Shown piece by piece: positions 28,621-37,709 of a DNA stretch of 64,000 bases. The notes beneath the pieces are model-generated. The model had not been told where the DNA came from and ran no database searches. It worked only from the letters and a program-made list of their open reading frames with translations. The stretch is from Methanospirillum lacunae (GTDB lineage Archaea > Halobacteriota > Methanomicrobia > Methanomicrobiales > Methanospirillaceae): contig NZ_QGMY01000002.1 of assembly GCF_003173355.1 (NCBI RefSeq), forward strand, positions 917,389-981,388, in the 5' to 3' direction. The position numbers and the translations under genes are program-made. Position 1 is the stretch's first letter; each line of letters starts with the position of its first letter.

Positions 28621-30011
28621 AGACGTTTCTGATATCAGGTGACAGATCGGGAGCAGGAAAAACCAGTATATCTGTTGCACTGGCGGCACTTCTCTCTAAA
28701 AAATACAACGTCCAGTGCTTCAAGGTTGGGATGGACTATATTGATCCATCCTACCTTTCAGCGGTTACCGGAAGACATTGTCTGAACCTGGACTCCTTTG
28801 TACTGACGCCTGAAGAAAACAGGGAGATCTTTTCTCATGCCTGCTCAGTGATGAAAACTGATATTGCCCTGATTGAAGGAGTCAGAGGACTATATGAAGG
28901 GGCTGAGTCACTATCAGATATCGGATCAACGGCATCAATTGCAAAACTTTTGAATATCCCGGTAATCCTTGTCATTGATGCCCGGAGCATTACGAGAAGT
29001 GCAGCAGCATTACTCAAAGGGTTCACAGCATTTGACCCTGAGATAACCATAGCAGGGGTAATTCTCAATAATGTCAGGGGCGAGAGCCACATCAGAAAAG
29101 CAACCGAAGCGATTGAGCATTACTGTGAAGTTCCTGTTATCGGGGCAATACCTCGTCTTGATAACCCGCCTTTGAAAATGCGTCATCTTGGACTCGTACC
29201 ATTTCTGGAAGGATCTCCGGACAGGGAATTTCTCACCCAGATTAACGAAATGATAGAATCTGTCGGAAAGCAGATTAATATCAATGCACTGCTTGAACTT
29301 GCTGATGAGCGGGAAAATCCCCCATATACGGGCACAATATTTGTTCACCCTGAAAGAAAGGATATCAAAATCGGGGTTGCACTTGATGGTGCTTTCAATT
29401 TTTATTATGGAGATATTTTTGCAATCCTTGAATCGAGCGGTGCAGAAATAGTTCCATTTTCACCAATTCATGATTCATTCCCTGATGTTGACGGGATAAT
29501 TATTGGTGGAGGATATCCCGAATACTTTGGAAAAGATCTTGAAAAGAATATCAACATGAGAGAGGGAATCAAGGCTGCATCATTAAAGGGTATGCCCATA
29601 TATGGTGAATGCGGAGGCCTGATGTTTCTGTGCGATTCCATCCGGTTTACGAGTGACTGGAATGATCTCTCTGCTGGTGACGAATTCCAGATGTGCGGTG
29701 TTTTTCCCGGAGTCTCATCAATTCCTTCCAGGCGGATAGTCAGGTACGTGATTGGAACAAGTTCTGAAAAAACTCCCTTTGGTGCTCACCAGTTCAAAGG
29801 CCATGAGTTCCATTATTCAGATGTGCAAATGATTGGTGATGTGCAGTATGGATATCATCTGGAGAGAGGAGTCGGGATAAACGGATCATTGGATGGCGTA
29901 TTTTCTCAAAATACTCTTGGATCATATACTCATCTCCACCCGGTTGCTTCTCGAAATATGTTTGCTGATTTTTGTTCGCTCTGTCGTGAGTGGAAAAAAA
30001 GCAGGCTCTGA
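28617..30011 (+). CDS. cfbB: Ni-sirohydrochlorin a,c-diamide synthase
   Basis: A 464-residue CbiA/CobB-type amidotransferase. The N-terminal half is a P-loop synthetase (LISGDRSGAGKTSISVAL near residues 4-21), and the C-terminal half is a triad glutamine amidotransferase (IIIGGGYPEYFG, then the Cys nucleophile in YGECGGLMFL and the late His in KGHEFHYSD). CfbB amidates acetate side chains a and c of Ni-sirohydrochlorin. Family members can also serve cobyrinate; the cluster makes F430 the main role. ATG 28617 lies inside the cfbD stop. Confidence 0.95.
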   Translation: MKTFLISGDRSGAGKTSISVALAALLSKKYNVQCFKVGMDYIDPSYLSAVTGRHCLNLDSFVLTPEENREIFSHACSVMKTDIALIEGVRGLYEGAESLSDIGSTASIAKLLNIPVILVIDARSITRSAAALLKGFTAFDPEITIAGVILNNVRGESHIRKATEAIEHYCEVPVIGAIPRLDNPPLKMRHLGLVPFLEGSPDREFLTQINEMIESVGKQININALLELADERENPPYTGTIFVHPERKDIKIGVALDGAFNFYYGDIFAILESSGAEIVPFSPIHDSFPDVDGIIIGGGYPEYFGKDLEKNINMREGIKAASLKGMPIYGECGGLMFLCDSIRFTSDWNDLSAGDEFQMCGVFPGVSSIPSRRIVRYVIGTSSEKTPFGAHQFKGHEFHYSDVQMIGDVQYGYHLERGVGINGSLDGVFSQNTLGSYTHLHPVASRNMFADFCSLCREWKKSRL

Positions 30012-30079
30012 TCTTTTTTTGATTTCAGGGAAATACATAAAGATATATTTTTGGCTGAATACTTCCAGAGTTCTATGCC

Positions 30080-30946
30080 ATGCAGCTCTATATCGATGGG
30101 GAATTTTATTCCCGCGAAGATGCAAAAATATCTCCTTTTGATCACGGTTTTCTCTACGGTGACGGAGTTTTCGAGGGTATAAGAGCATACTCCGGAAGAG
30201 TCTTCAGATTATCAGAACACCTGGACCGCCTGTACGATTCTGCCAAAACGATTGATCTCCAGATTCCCCTCTCCAAGGAGGAGATGACTGAGGCAATTCT
30301 GGAGACCTGCAGAAAAAACAATCTGAAAGATGCATACATTCGTCCGCTAGTATCACGTGGAGTAGGAGACCTTGGGCTTGATCCCAGAAAGTGTGAGAAA
30401 CCAACTGTAGTTGTCTTTGCTGTAGAATGGGGTGCAATGTATGGCGACCTCTATGAGAAAGGACTCAAAGCAATTTCAGTCTCCATCAGGCGCAATCCTG
30501 CCGAATCACTGCCACCAAACGTGAAAAGTCTGAATTATCTGAACAACATTCTCGCCAAGATTGAGGCTAACTACAAAGGTGGAGATGAAGCGATCTTTTT
30601 TGATACAAACGGGTATGTTTCAGAAGGATCAGGTGACAACATCTTTGTTGTGAAAAATGGATCAATCAGCACTCCACCAACGATCAACAATCTGCGTGGG
30701 ATCACCCGGCTCGTGGGTATAGAGATCGCCAATGAACTTGGAATCAACATTTCTGAAAGAAATATGGGGTATTATGACCTGTATTCTGCTGATGAAGTGT
30801 TCGTAACAGGAACTGCTGCAGAAATTGCTCCGATCACTCTTATCGATGGCAGGGTTATCGGTAATGGAAAACCAGGGGCAATTACCCGGCAGATGATGGA
30901 AAAATTCAAAATTGTTGTACAGAATGAAGGTACTCCAATCTATTGA
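30080..30946 (+). CDS. ilvE: Branched-chain amino acid aminotransferase
   Basis: A 288-residue fold-type IV PLP aminotransferase that carries out the last step of leucine, isoleucine and valine synthesis. It starts [37 protein letters not shown]; the PLP lysine lies in [14 protein letters not shown], the Glu in [11 protein letters not shown], and the cofactor phosphate loop in NNLRGITR and [12 protein letters not shown]. Length is normal. It is 68 bases after cfbB, behind an AT-rich, T-rich spacer that may carry its own promoter (about 30040). Confidence 0.93.
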   Translation: MQLYIDGEFYSREDAKISPFDHGFLYGDGVFEGIRAYSGRVFRLSEHLDRLYDSAKTIDLQIPLSKEEMTEAILETCRKNNLKDAYIRPLVSRGVGDLGLDPRKCEKPTVVVFAVEWGAMYGDLYEKGLKAISVSIRRNPAESLPPNVKSLNYLNNILAKIEANYKGGDEAIFFDTNGYVSEGSGDNIFVVKNGSISTPPTINNLRGITRLVGIEIANELGINISERNMGYYDLYSADEVFVTGTAAEIAPITLIDGRVIGNGKPGAITRQMMEKFKIVVQNEGTPIY

Positions 30947-30966
30947 GTATTTGGATAGACATAATA

Positions 30967-30976
30967 TTTATATATC
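30967..30976 (+). promoter_or_regulatory. TATA box of tRNA-Glu
   Basis: TTTATATATC at 30967-30976 matches an archaeal TATA element centred about 31 bases before the mature 5' end of tRNA-Glu, a normal distance for archaeal tRNA genes. Confidence 0.6.
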
Positions 30977-31002
30977 CATAATACCTACATTTAGAGGCAC
31001 GC

Positions 31003-31077
31003 GCTGATATAGTGTAGACCGGCCAATCATTTCGGCCTTTCACGCCGAGGACTGGGGTTCGAATCCCCATATCAGCA
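31003..31077 (+). tRNA. tRNA-Glu (UUC anticodon)
   Basis: The acceptor stem GCTGATA (31003-31009) pairs with TATCAGC (31070-31076), discriminator A, CCA not encoded. The anticodon stem TCGGC/GCCGA encloses loop CTTTCAC with anticodon TTC. The T arm contains GTTCGAAT. Length is 75 bases. It is the last core gene before an accessory island, and tRNA genes are common integration points; I found no second copy of its 3' end at the far side. Confidence 0.95.
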
Positions 31078-31816
31078 TCTTGTTTTCCAACCGTCTGTTA
31101 ATTCTTCTTTGATATTATTCTGAATTTTAAACTCTGTGCAGTGCGCTTATTTTCGGGTTTAAAAGGCAATTTGATATGACTGATTTTGTTAATTTTATCA
31201 AAAGAAAAATATGCCATTATAGGCTTTAATTTTATAAAATTTCGAAAATTTATCGATTTATATCAGGCCGCTATTTAAAAGGTCAGATAACATGATATTT
31301 AATATGCCTCACATAGGAAAACAGGGATAGCGACAGGATATGATGAGGGGTTTAATTCAACGATTTACCTTTATTTTTATGAGATATTGCGATATATCCG
31401 GCATTTTTGCTTAAATCTCCTGCATCGTGGTTTTCCATGAGTTGATGATATTACCAAATATATCTCAATTTCTTGTTCAGAATGGTGATGCCATCCCCTG
31501 GCAGGATCCGGTGATCATTTCTGGATGTGTGAGACCTGGTATTCCCAGCTCTGTGAACCAGAGATGAGAACATGATCAAACTCCTGGCTGTGGACCGTTC
31601 TCCAGTTTTCCGGAGTATCTTTTGCCCACTGCACCGCTAGCTGATGAACTGTCTGGCCTGTGACCGGTATTCCCGGGTGAGGAGGCTGGCATATGGAGGG
31701 TCAACATGAGACTTTCCCGGAGGCCGACTATTGAAATCTGTTTCACGAAACGGTGCCCATATCTCAAGTTCGTGCAGTGTTCAGTCCAGAGGAATCGGAT
31801 CTGTGAATTATCCGGG
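31078..31816. other. Gene-free stretch after tRNA-Glu
   Basis: About 740 bases with no convincing gene. The first ~400 bases are very AT-rich and full of stops on both strands. From about 31490 the composition turns GC-richer and the text resembles coding DNA broken by stops and shifts, leading into the first copy of the island repeat. I read it as decayed accessory DNA. Confidence 0.45.
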
Positions 31817-31981
31817 AAAGGGATTGGGTATCTCCGGGTCTGTCCACTGAGGAGGAGCATGCATCTTATTGAGGTTCTCCGGTTGATTCGGAAAGAACAC
31901 CAGATCTCCCGGAGTCGGAAGAATTTCCGGCGTATTATCGGAGGAACCGGGCCAGGATATTTCAGAAGAGGAGAGAGAGGA
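31817..31981. repeat. Island repeat, copy 1 (partial)
   Basis: This stretch, from GGTATCTCCGG to AGAAGAGGAGAGAG, is similar over about 165 bases to the left parts of two larger repeat blocks at 32600-33164 and 37710-38289. Copy 1 lacks the downstream ~110-codon gene and instead runs straight into hicA. All three copies can be translated in one register to a basic peptide like Y-Y-x-R-N-x-x-x-I-x-Q-K-R-R-E, broken by shifts, so they look like remnants of one gene. Confidence 0.6.
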
Positions 31982-31985
31982 GTGA

Positions 31986-32219
31986 TCAACGGGTAAAGAA
32001 CTCCAGGTATTCTTCAGGGGTTAATTCGGCTGTCCGGATTAACTTACGAAGTAATCCAGGTCCGAGTTCTTTGCCTGAGTGAACGGGTATCGAAAGATGA
32101 ACAGGACTGCCTTCTTTGATCAGGATGTAATGGCTACCTTCGATATGGTTTACCATCCATCCGGCCCGTTTGAATGCAGCGACGTGGAGATCTCCTGATG
32201 CCCGGGGTAATTTAGGCAT
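31986..32219 (-). CDS. hicA: HicA toxin (mRNA interferase)
   Basis: A 77-residue HicA with the small dsRBD-like fold. The order LPRASGDLHVAAFKRAGWMVNHIEGSHYILIK shows the catalytic His of the G-S-H motif at residue 30, followed by the HLSIPVHSGKELGPGLLRKLI segment. HicA cleaves mRNA; HicB neutralises it. I chose ATG 32219 because the family starts MPKLPR; the frame is open to 32240 but that adds residues inside hicB. It overlaps the end of hicB by 8 bases. Confidence 0.93.
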   Translation of the reverse strand: MPKLPRASGDLHVAAFKRAGWMVNHIEGSHYILIKEGSPVHLSIPVHSGKELGPGLLRKLIRTAELTPEEYLEFFTR

Positions 32220-32448
32220 GAGAGGTTTCAGGGATCTCAAGTGAGAATGAGAAGTTATCTTGAGTATTATTCAGGAGGGTGCATGTGGCGGTCTTTATGC
32301 GACTGGTGATACATCCAGCAATAGCCTCGTTGATAGACTCAAGAGCTTCTTCGAGGGTATCACCTTCAGAAAGGCAGCCTGGAAGTTCAGGGCATTCCAT
32401 GACGAAATGCCCTTCTTCATCTTTTTCACAGAGGATTGTTAGTTTCAT
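32212..32448 (-). CDS. hicB: HicB antitoxin
   Basis: A 78-residue partial-RNase-H-fold HicB. The core reads KLTILCEKDEEGHFVMECPELPGCLSEGDTLEEALESINEAI, the standard HicB motif. The C-terminal ~30 residues lack the usual helix-turn-helix or ribbon-helix-helix DNA-binding domain, so autoregulation may differ. The antitoxin gene comes first and overlaps the toxin gene, which is the usual arrangement for this type II pair. Confidence 0.9.
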   Translation of the reverse strand: MKLTILCEKDEEGHFVMECPELPGCLSEGDTLEEALESINEAIAGCITSRIKTATCTLLNNTQDNFSFSLEIPETSHA

Positions 32449-32599
32449 AGTAGTCAGGATGATTATGAATTATTTTGTAGTATCTTACTTGCAAGGTAAT
32501 AAACATCTTTGGCTGAAGAAGTAGGTTCGAGTATCCGTACGATGGATAAGGCAGGGAATGAAGGAGGGTACCCACTCCGTTAAACGACAGGAGAGCACT

Positions 32600-33164
32600 A
32601 GGGATCTTCGGATCTGCCCGCTCGAGGAGGTTTATGTAGCGAAGTGATGCGGGTCGGCTGGTCCGAAGTGAATACCAGGTCTTCCGGCACCGAAAGAATT
32701 CCAAGGCTTATTATCACCGGAACGGGACCCGGATCCTACAGAAGAGGAGAGAGAAGCGGTTTCTGTGGTATTGCGGATCGGAGGCTGCAATTGCCTGACC
32801 TGGAGGGGTTCTTCCCCTCCAGATGTGTGTCGTGGGAAAGTTTGCGGTTGTTCGTGAGCGTTCGTGTCGTTCGTTGGAGAAGGCCGGACGGTTCCGGGTT
32901 GAAGAAGAGAAGGTTGTGAAATACCTGTATGGAATTGGGTCGTTTCAGATCGGAAGAGCCCAAGTGATCCCAGTTCTTCTCCGGTTAGGGGATGAGGTGA
33001 TCCGGGACCAGGATGGGGGAGCAGTCGGGATGATGAGCCTGTCCGGGAGTGGGAAAGGGTTGAAGATGGTTATCCGGGAACGGTTGTATGTTGTTCCGGT
33101 CCGGAGGGTGAAGCGGGTCCTGGAGGGGAAGAAGAAGAAAGGGGCGGTGTTTGAGGTGAAATAA
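32600..33164 (+). repeat. Island repeat block A (left of the PNP-TPR-PIN gene)
   Basis: About 565 bases, GC-rich, matching block B at 37710-38289 in the same orientation and along its whole length. Each block holds the ~165-base decayed left part, a segment with GGCTGCAATTGCCTGACCTG, a hairpin or its remnant (GGAGGGG-TTCTT-CCCCTCC in block A) and an intact ~110-codon gene. Blocks A and B bracket a single AT-rich 4.2-kb gene, so they could act in recombination or mark duplicated insertion. Confidence 0.7.
32832..33164 (+). CDS. Conserved ~110-residue protein, copy A (unknown function)
   Basis: A 110-residue basic protein that I do not recognise. It is about three quarters identical, without gaps, to the protein at 37954-38289. 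Conserved parts are FAVVRE, RSLEK-x-GRF, YL-x-GIGSFQIGRAQVI, the MSLS-x-SGKG loop and MVIRERLYV-x-PVRRVKRVLEGK. No signal peptide or membrane segment. I chose GTG 32832 since it aligns with the ATG of copy B; an in-frame ATG lies 9 bases upstream. Conservation of the frame in two copies beside decayed DNA argues that it is a real gene. Confidence 0.65.
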   Translation: MGKFAVVRERSCRSLEKAGRFRVEEEKVVKYLYGIGSFQIGRAQVIPVLLRLGDEVIRDQDGGAVGMMSLSGSGKGLKMVIRERLYVVPVRRVKRVLEGKKKKGAVFEVK

Positions 33165-33198
33165 TTAATTAATGAGGAAGGTTGTAATGACTAAAAAA

Positions 33199-36100
33199 TT
33201 ATGACAACACATCATTAAATAATTCGATGAGGTCCAATATTTCGTATTTTTCTTGAGAGTTTAATATTTCACTATTAATTATCGATTGGTTGAAACTGTT
33301 GATTATATACGATTTTTCTCTGTGAACTGTTAAATCGTGAAGCAATTTTACAAGTAAAACATTTCGTGAATCTATATCCTCAGGTTTTTGCCATAATAAT
33401 TCTGTGAATTGTATTCCTATTCTAGTTGAAGAATCGATATCAGATTTCCCTTCTTTCAAGCACTCAAGAACTTCAATAAATGGAGTTTTCATTTCCCATT
33501 GGGCTAATTCCGCGGCTTTCAAAAGAAGATATGAGTTCACACTTGTATAGAAATAATGACGCAAAATAAGTTGAATTGAAAATTTTTCAAGTTGTTCAGA
33601 CGTAACCATACTACTTGAAAACAGGTCCATTAATAGAATCTGTGTCCAAACGCACGAGGAGGAGAATAGTTGTTTTGCAATCGCTTGAAGTAGTCCATCA
33701 TCTGAAAAAAGAATATTGTTTGGTTGAGATGCAACAAGAATTGTATCGATAGAAGCCACTCCAAAAAGATTATTATATTCCTCTTTCTTTGTTGATTTTA
33801 GATCCAAGGCCGGATAACAAGGGATTATATCACAATTTAATCGGACCCATTCCAACAATTTCTCTAGGTTCTCTCTCGCCATTTTTATCTGGTCAGAACT
33901 TGTTGGTACATAACCGAGATTATCTTCAATTTGGAATAACGTCATATATCCTTGCGCTTTTTGGCCTCCATAGCTCAGAATAACACTATGAATCAAATCT
34001 AATGTACTTTGTGTAATCCCAAATTTTCCGAATTTTTTAACAATAATATCCCCGATACCAAGAGAATGCACACTATAAAGGGCGATAGGATCTATTATGA
34101 GTTTACAATTGAGGTTTAGGTTTTTTATTGCTTCGTCTCTTTCATTTGCATTCCCTGAACTACAGAAAATCCCGAGCGTAGAATCATTAGAGAGGTACTC
34201 ACAAACAGAGAATATATCTCTCCTAATTCCCTCTGCAACGGCAGCAATGGTCAATTGTCGCTTTTTATAATAATCAAAAATTGGACTTGTATGTTGTTGA
34301 TTCAGGCTCACCATCTTCTTGAGATTCAGAATATCCTCAGATACAAGTTTTCCATCAGGTCCTGTTCCGAATGGAATACGATAAATTCCTGGACTATTTG
34401 GGAATAATTGGTTGAAACTATTTGTACTTTCTTGAAAGGCGTAAATATATTTGCTGAGAATACTTGTAATCTGGATTTTGTTTTCGACGAATGGAGTTTT
34501 TTGTAAGGATATTGATTCCCCTTCACTTTTCCCTAATAGTTGTTTTCCGAGATCACTATCCATCCTCAATTCATATTTTTCAGGATCCTTTAGGGATGTG
34601 TCACATATTATGTACTGTGAAGTTTTTCCAAAATGATCTATTAATTGAACAGCAGAATCAATTTCGACAGTAGATGGATTTGTTAATATTGGTAACCGGT
34701 CTTCAATATTCAAAATTAAATGTATATAATCGAGGTGCGCATCTGGGCTGTGATAGTATTTATTTCTGAGATCATAAGCCAATTTGATTGCATCATCAAA
34801 CATTCCCATTGAATAGTACAAATGAGCTAATTTAGCACCTACTCCATAAGCAAGATTCTCTTTTAGTGGCGGGTTTTTTAAAAAATCGAGGACTTTTTCG
34901 GTATTATCCGAACGAAAATTAACTATTGCCTCGTTTAATTTCATTTCATAATCTTGTGGGTGGAGTTTGAGGTATTGTGCACAAACATTTGCAGCTTGAA
35001 CCAGATCACCAATTTTATGGTAAATTGCTAGTTCAATTTTTGAAGAATGTAGATGTGGTCCATAGGTTGCATGTAAAGAGCGGCATAATTCTAATGTACG
35101 TTTATGATTGCCGCTGAGATAATAAGCGTCAATAAGCTTTTGGGTGAACGGTGTATTTTGCGTTGGATCGATGACACTCTCATAAATTGCCGTGGCGTCA
35201 TCGAAATGACCTGATTTCAAGAAAATATCGGCAATTTCTAATTTCTGTAAGCCTGGAATTGATTCTGAATATAAATCCTTTATTTTTTGAATAAATAACT
35301 CAATATTATCATTTTCTTCAATGAATTGTAAAACATTTACGAGTTCGACTAAATTCGCAATATCATTTTCATTTCTCTCATGTTGAGATTGAACGATAGA
35401 TTTAGCTTCAGAGTAAAACTCTTTTCCTTTGTCAATATAAAAAGCGATTAAAAAGTGATAAAGAACTCTTTCTTGTTCTTTAGATCTGCTCTCTTGGAGG
35501 AAATCAGTTATTTTTTTGATACCCTCGTCGAATTTATTCTGCTTCCGTAAAGAATTCAAGTATATCCATAACGCACCAGGCGTTGAAGTATCCCATAGAA
35601 CTTGTTTTAACAAAGATTCTGCGACTATAAAATCTCCGAACTCAAACTCTAAAAGACCTTTTAAGTGAATATAACTTGGATTTTTTGGATCAAAATCATA
35701 CGCTTCGTTAATATCTTTTAAGGATTCATAGATTAGACCAAGAATTCTTTTTGCAACGCCTCTTTCCGCAATCCACGATGAATGTAATTTTTGAAGATTG
35801 GGATCTACTGAGATGCGGGACCATACTTCGTCAAAAAGAGAAATAGATTTCATCAATAATTGACGAGGCTCATCGGATAATTGCAGACCATCAAGCGTCT
35901 TCTCATTACTTTTAACACCATTTAAGAGGGATGAGGCAAGTAATCCTTTTATATTTAAATCTTCCTTTTGCTCTGCATTTGTGAGTGCTATTTCGAGCCA
36001 TTTTGAAGATTCGACGAAATTTCCATGATTATAATAAATATGCCCTAAAGTTTCTGCAACATCTTGAGTATTGATTACTTCTTGTGGAAGGGATAGCAAT

Positions 36101-37446
36101 ATTGTATCAATTGATTCACTTTGGATTCTCGATTGAATAATAATCGAATAGGCACGTGCACTCAATGGATTCTTTTGCAGTACCATATGTGCGTATTCCA
36201 GGGCTTTTTCGTAATTTTGATTTAATAAATATCCAAAGGCAACATTTCCGAGGGCTTTTTCACTATTTGGATTATATTGCAAGGCTTGGATCAGTAATTT
36301 TCCACCATCTGAAAAATTTAACAGTTGAATATTTGCAACAGCTTCATTCGTTAGTATTCGATATTTTACTTCATTTGAGGATCTTACAGATGTTCTTTCT
36401 TTTAGTGAATTGAGAAGGGAAAGAGCAGTTGATGGGTTATACTCATCGAGTAACTTTTTTATAGTGTTTAATTCCGCATTATATTCGGTACTAAGTAGTT
36501 CATCGGTAAAATCAGGTGAGGATAATTGTGTATTTTCATAAGATAGACTTTGAATTTCCTTCGGGGTTTGACCTGAAAAATGCGATGGCTGTGTTCTACT
36601 TGTTGAAACACGGGTGAAAATTTCCAAATTTTCCCCTATACTCTTCTTTAGTACACCATAATTTGCTAATATCTCGATCGCAAAAGCACTCGCATTTTTA
36701 GCTGCATCTTCCTGTGAACCTGATGCGTCGGACTTCGATTTATCTTCAATTAAATCGGATATCCCACGTATCAATAGCGCATCTATTTCTCGATGATCTG
36801 CTGCAACTTGTAAGAATCCCAAACCTTCCATCTCGACTGCAAGAGCATCACCATAATTGTCCTTGATTTCTTTATATTCCTTTGATTCTTTTGATGCAAT
36901 TACCTTCTCACCCGCGACGATTGCACCCGGGAAAGCCTTAGGTGGGTTCTGCTGAAGTGAAAGGTTTAGTCTTTCAACCCATTTTCCCTCACGTACAATT
37001 AGTCGAGAAAGATGTGCCATAAAATTATTCGGAGAGTATACCTCAGGTCTTGGATGAAACCCAACTTCTGCTTTTCCAGATTCATAACCGTAAACTTTTG
37101 TTGATGAGACAACATCGCCAATTGCCACATCCTTCAGTCCACCAGCAACACCTACAAAAAGAACAATATGTGGATTCAATGTCGCAAGAGCTCGTTCAGT
37201 TTCCTTGGCTGCTGAAATATTGTGAGCCCCAGTTTCAACTAAAATCACTTCCCATTCAAAACTATTCAATGTAATTAAGCCTGTCTCGTATATTGATCCA
37301 TCTGGATGAGTTCTTTTGTTTGGATTAGTTAAATATGACAGAACTGCATTATATTCAAGTCCGAGTGCAGTAAGAATCACAGCTCGGTAACGAAAAGGAA
37401 CTGCTTCTTGAATAAATTCGGAACCGGTACCTGATTCTAGTGTCAT
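33199..37446 (-). CDS. Nucleoside phosphorylase - TPR - GreAB-C-like - PIN-like conflict protein
   Basis: A 1415-residue soluble protein. Residues ~20-265 form a nucleoside phosphorylase/MTA-SAH nucleosidase domain: LTALGLEYNAV (25-35), VGVAGGLKDVAIGDV (98-112), the AVEMEG purine/ribose motif (203-208) and the catalytic Asp in RGISDL (D231). Residues ~310-905 are a long degenerate TPR superhelix (for example 395-428 and 465-492). Residues ~930-985 look like the GreA/GreB C-terminal domain (DLGKQLLGKSEGESISL). Residues ~1110-1260 look like a PIN nuclease, with acidic positions D1119, D1150 and D1249/D1250. The gene is AT-rich compared with its flanks and lies between two repeat blocks. Domain limits are by eye; function as an anti-virus or stress effector is inference. 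Confidence 0.8.
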   Translation of the reverse strand: MTLESGTGSEFIQEAVPFRYRAVILTALGLEYNAVLSYLTNPNKRTHPDGSIYETGLITLNSFEWEVILVETGAHNISAAKETERALATLNPHIVLFVGVAGGLKDVAIGDVVSSTKVYGYESGKAEVGFHPRPEVYSPNNFMAHLSRLIVREGKWVERLNLSLQQNPPKAFPGAIVAGEKVIASKESKEYKEIKDNYGDALAVEMEGLGFLQVAADHREIDALLIRGISDLIEDKSKSDASGSQEDAAKNASAFAIEILANYGVLKKSIGENLEIFTRVSTSRTQPSHFSGQTPKEIQSLSYENTQLSSPDFTDELLSTEYNAELNTIKKLLDEYNPSTALSLLNSLKERTSVRSSNEVKYRILTNEAVANIQLLNFSDGGKLLIQALQYNPNSEKALGNVAFGYLLNQNYEKALEYAHMVLQKNPLSARAYSIIIQSRIQSESIDTILLSLPQEVINTQDVAETLGHIYYNHGNFVESSKWLEIALTNAEQKEDLNIKGLLASSLLNGVKSNEKTLDGLQLSDEPRQLLMKSISLFDEVWSRISVDPNLQKLHSSWIAERGVAKRILGLIYESLKDINEAYDFDPKNPSYIHLKGLLEFEFGDFIVAESLLKQVLWDTSTPGALWIYLNSLRKQNKFDEGIKKITDFLQESRSKEQERVLYHFLIAFYIDKGKEFYSEAKSIVQSQHERNENDIANLVELVNVLQFIEENDNIELFIQKIKDLYSESIPGLQKLEIADIFLKSGHFDDATAIYESVIDPTQNTPFTQKLIDAYYLSGNHKRTLELCRSLHATYGPHLHSSKIELAIYHKIGDLVQAANVCAQYLKLHPQDYEMKLNEAIVNFRSDNTEKVLDFLKNPPLKENLAYGVGAKLAHLYYSMGMFDDAIKLAYDLRNKYYHSPDAHLDYIHLILNIEDRLPILTNPSTVEIDSAVQLIDHFGKTSQYIICDTSLKDPEKYELRMDSDLGKQLLGKSEGESISLQKTPFVENKIQITSILSKYIYAFQESTNSFNQLFPNSPGIYRIPFGTGPDGKLVSEDILNLKKMVSLNQQHTSPIFDYYKKRQLTIAAVAEGIRRDIFSVCEYLSNDSTLGIFCSSGNANERDEAIKNLNLNCKLIIDPIALYSVHSLGIGDIIVKKFGKFGITQSTLDLIHSVILSYGGQKAQGYMTLFQIEDNLGYVPTSSDQIKMARENLEKLLEWVRLNCDIIPCYPALDLKSTKKEEYNNLFGVASIDTILVASQPNNILFSDDGLLQAIAKQLFSSSCVWTQILLMDLFSSSMVTSEQLEKFSIQLILRHYFYTSVNSYLLLKAAELAQWEMKTPFIEVLECLKEGKSDIDSSTRIGIQFTELLWQKPEDIDSRNVLLVKLLHDLTVHREKSYIINSFNQSIINSEILNSQEKYEILDLIELFNDVLS

Positions 37447-37709
37447 ATCACCATCCTAAATAAATATAAAATCTGTTTTCCTGGTTGAAATTTATTTTTT
37501 TAACTTTTTAATCTTCCCGCAAAAATTAAGATATGTGGCTGTTGAGATGAATCATATGATCCTGTTGATCAGCTAAGAAGACTCCATTCTACAAAGCACC
37601 ATTGTCTTTATTCTAAAAATTATCTATTTTCCTACTTCCTATAAAAATTTTGATAATAAATATCAAAACGATTAGCCGATTTTTTTGAAAACTTGAGCTT
37701 AGGGTTTAA

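Noticed and set aside
32755..32823. GGAGGGG-TTCTT-CCCCTCC hairpin in repeat block A as a terminator
   Set aside because: No T-run follows and the matching hairpin in block B is imperfect; I keep it only as part of the repeat.
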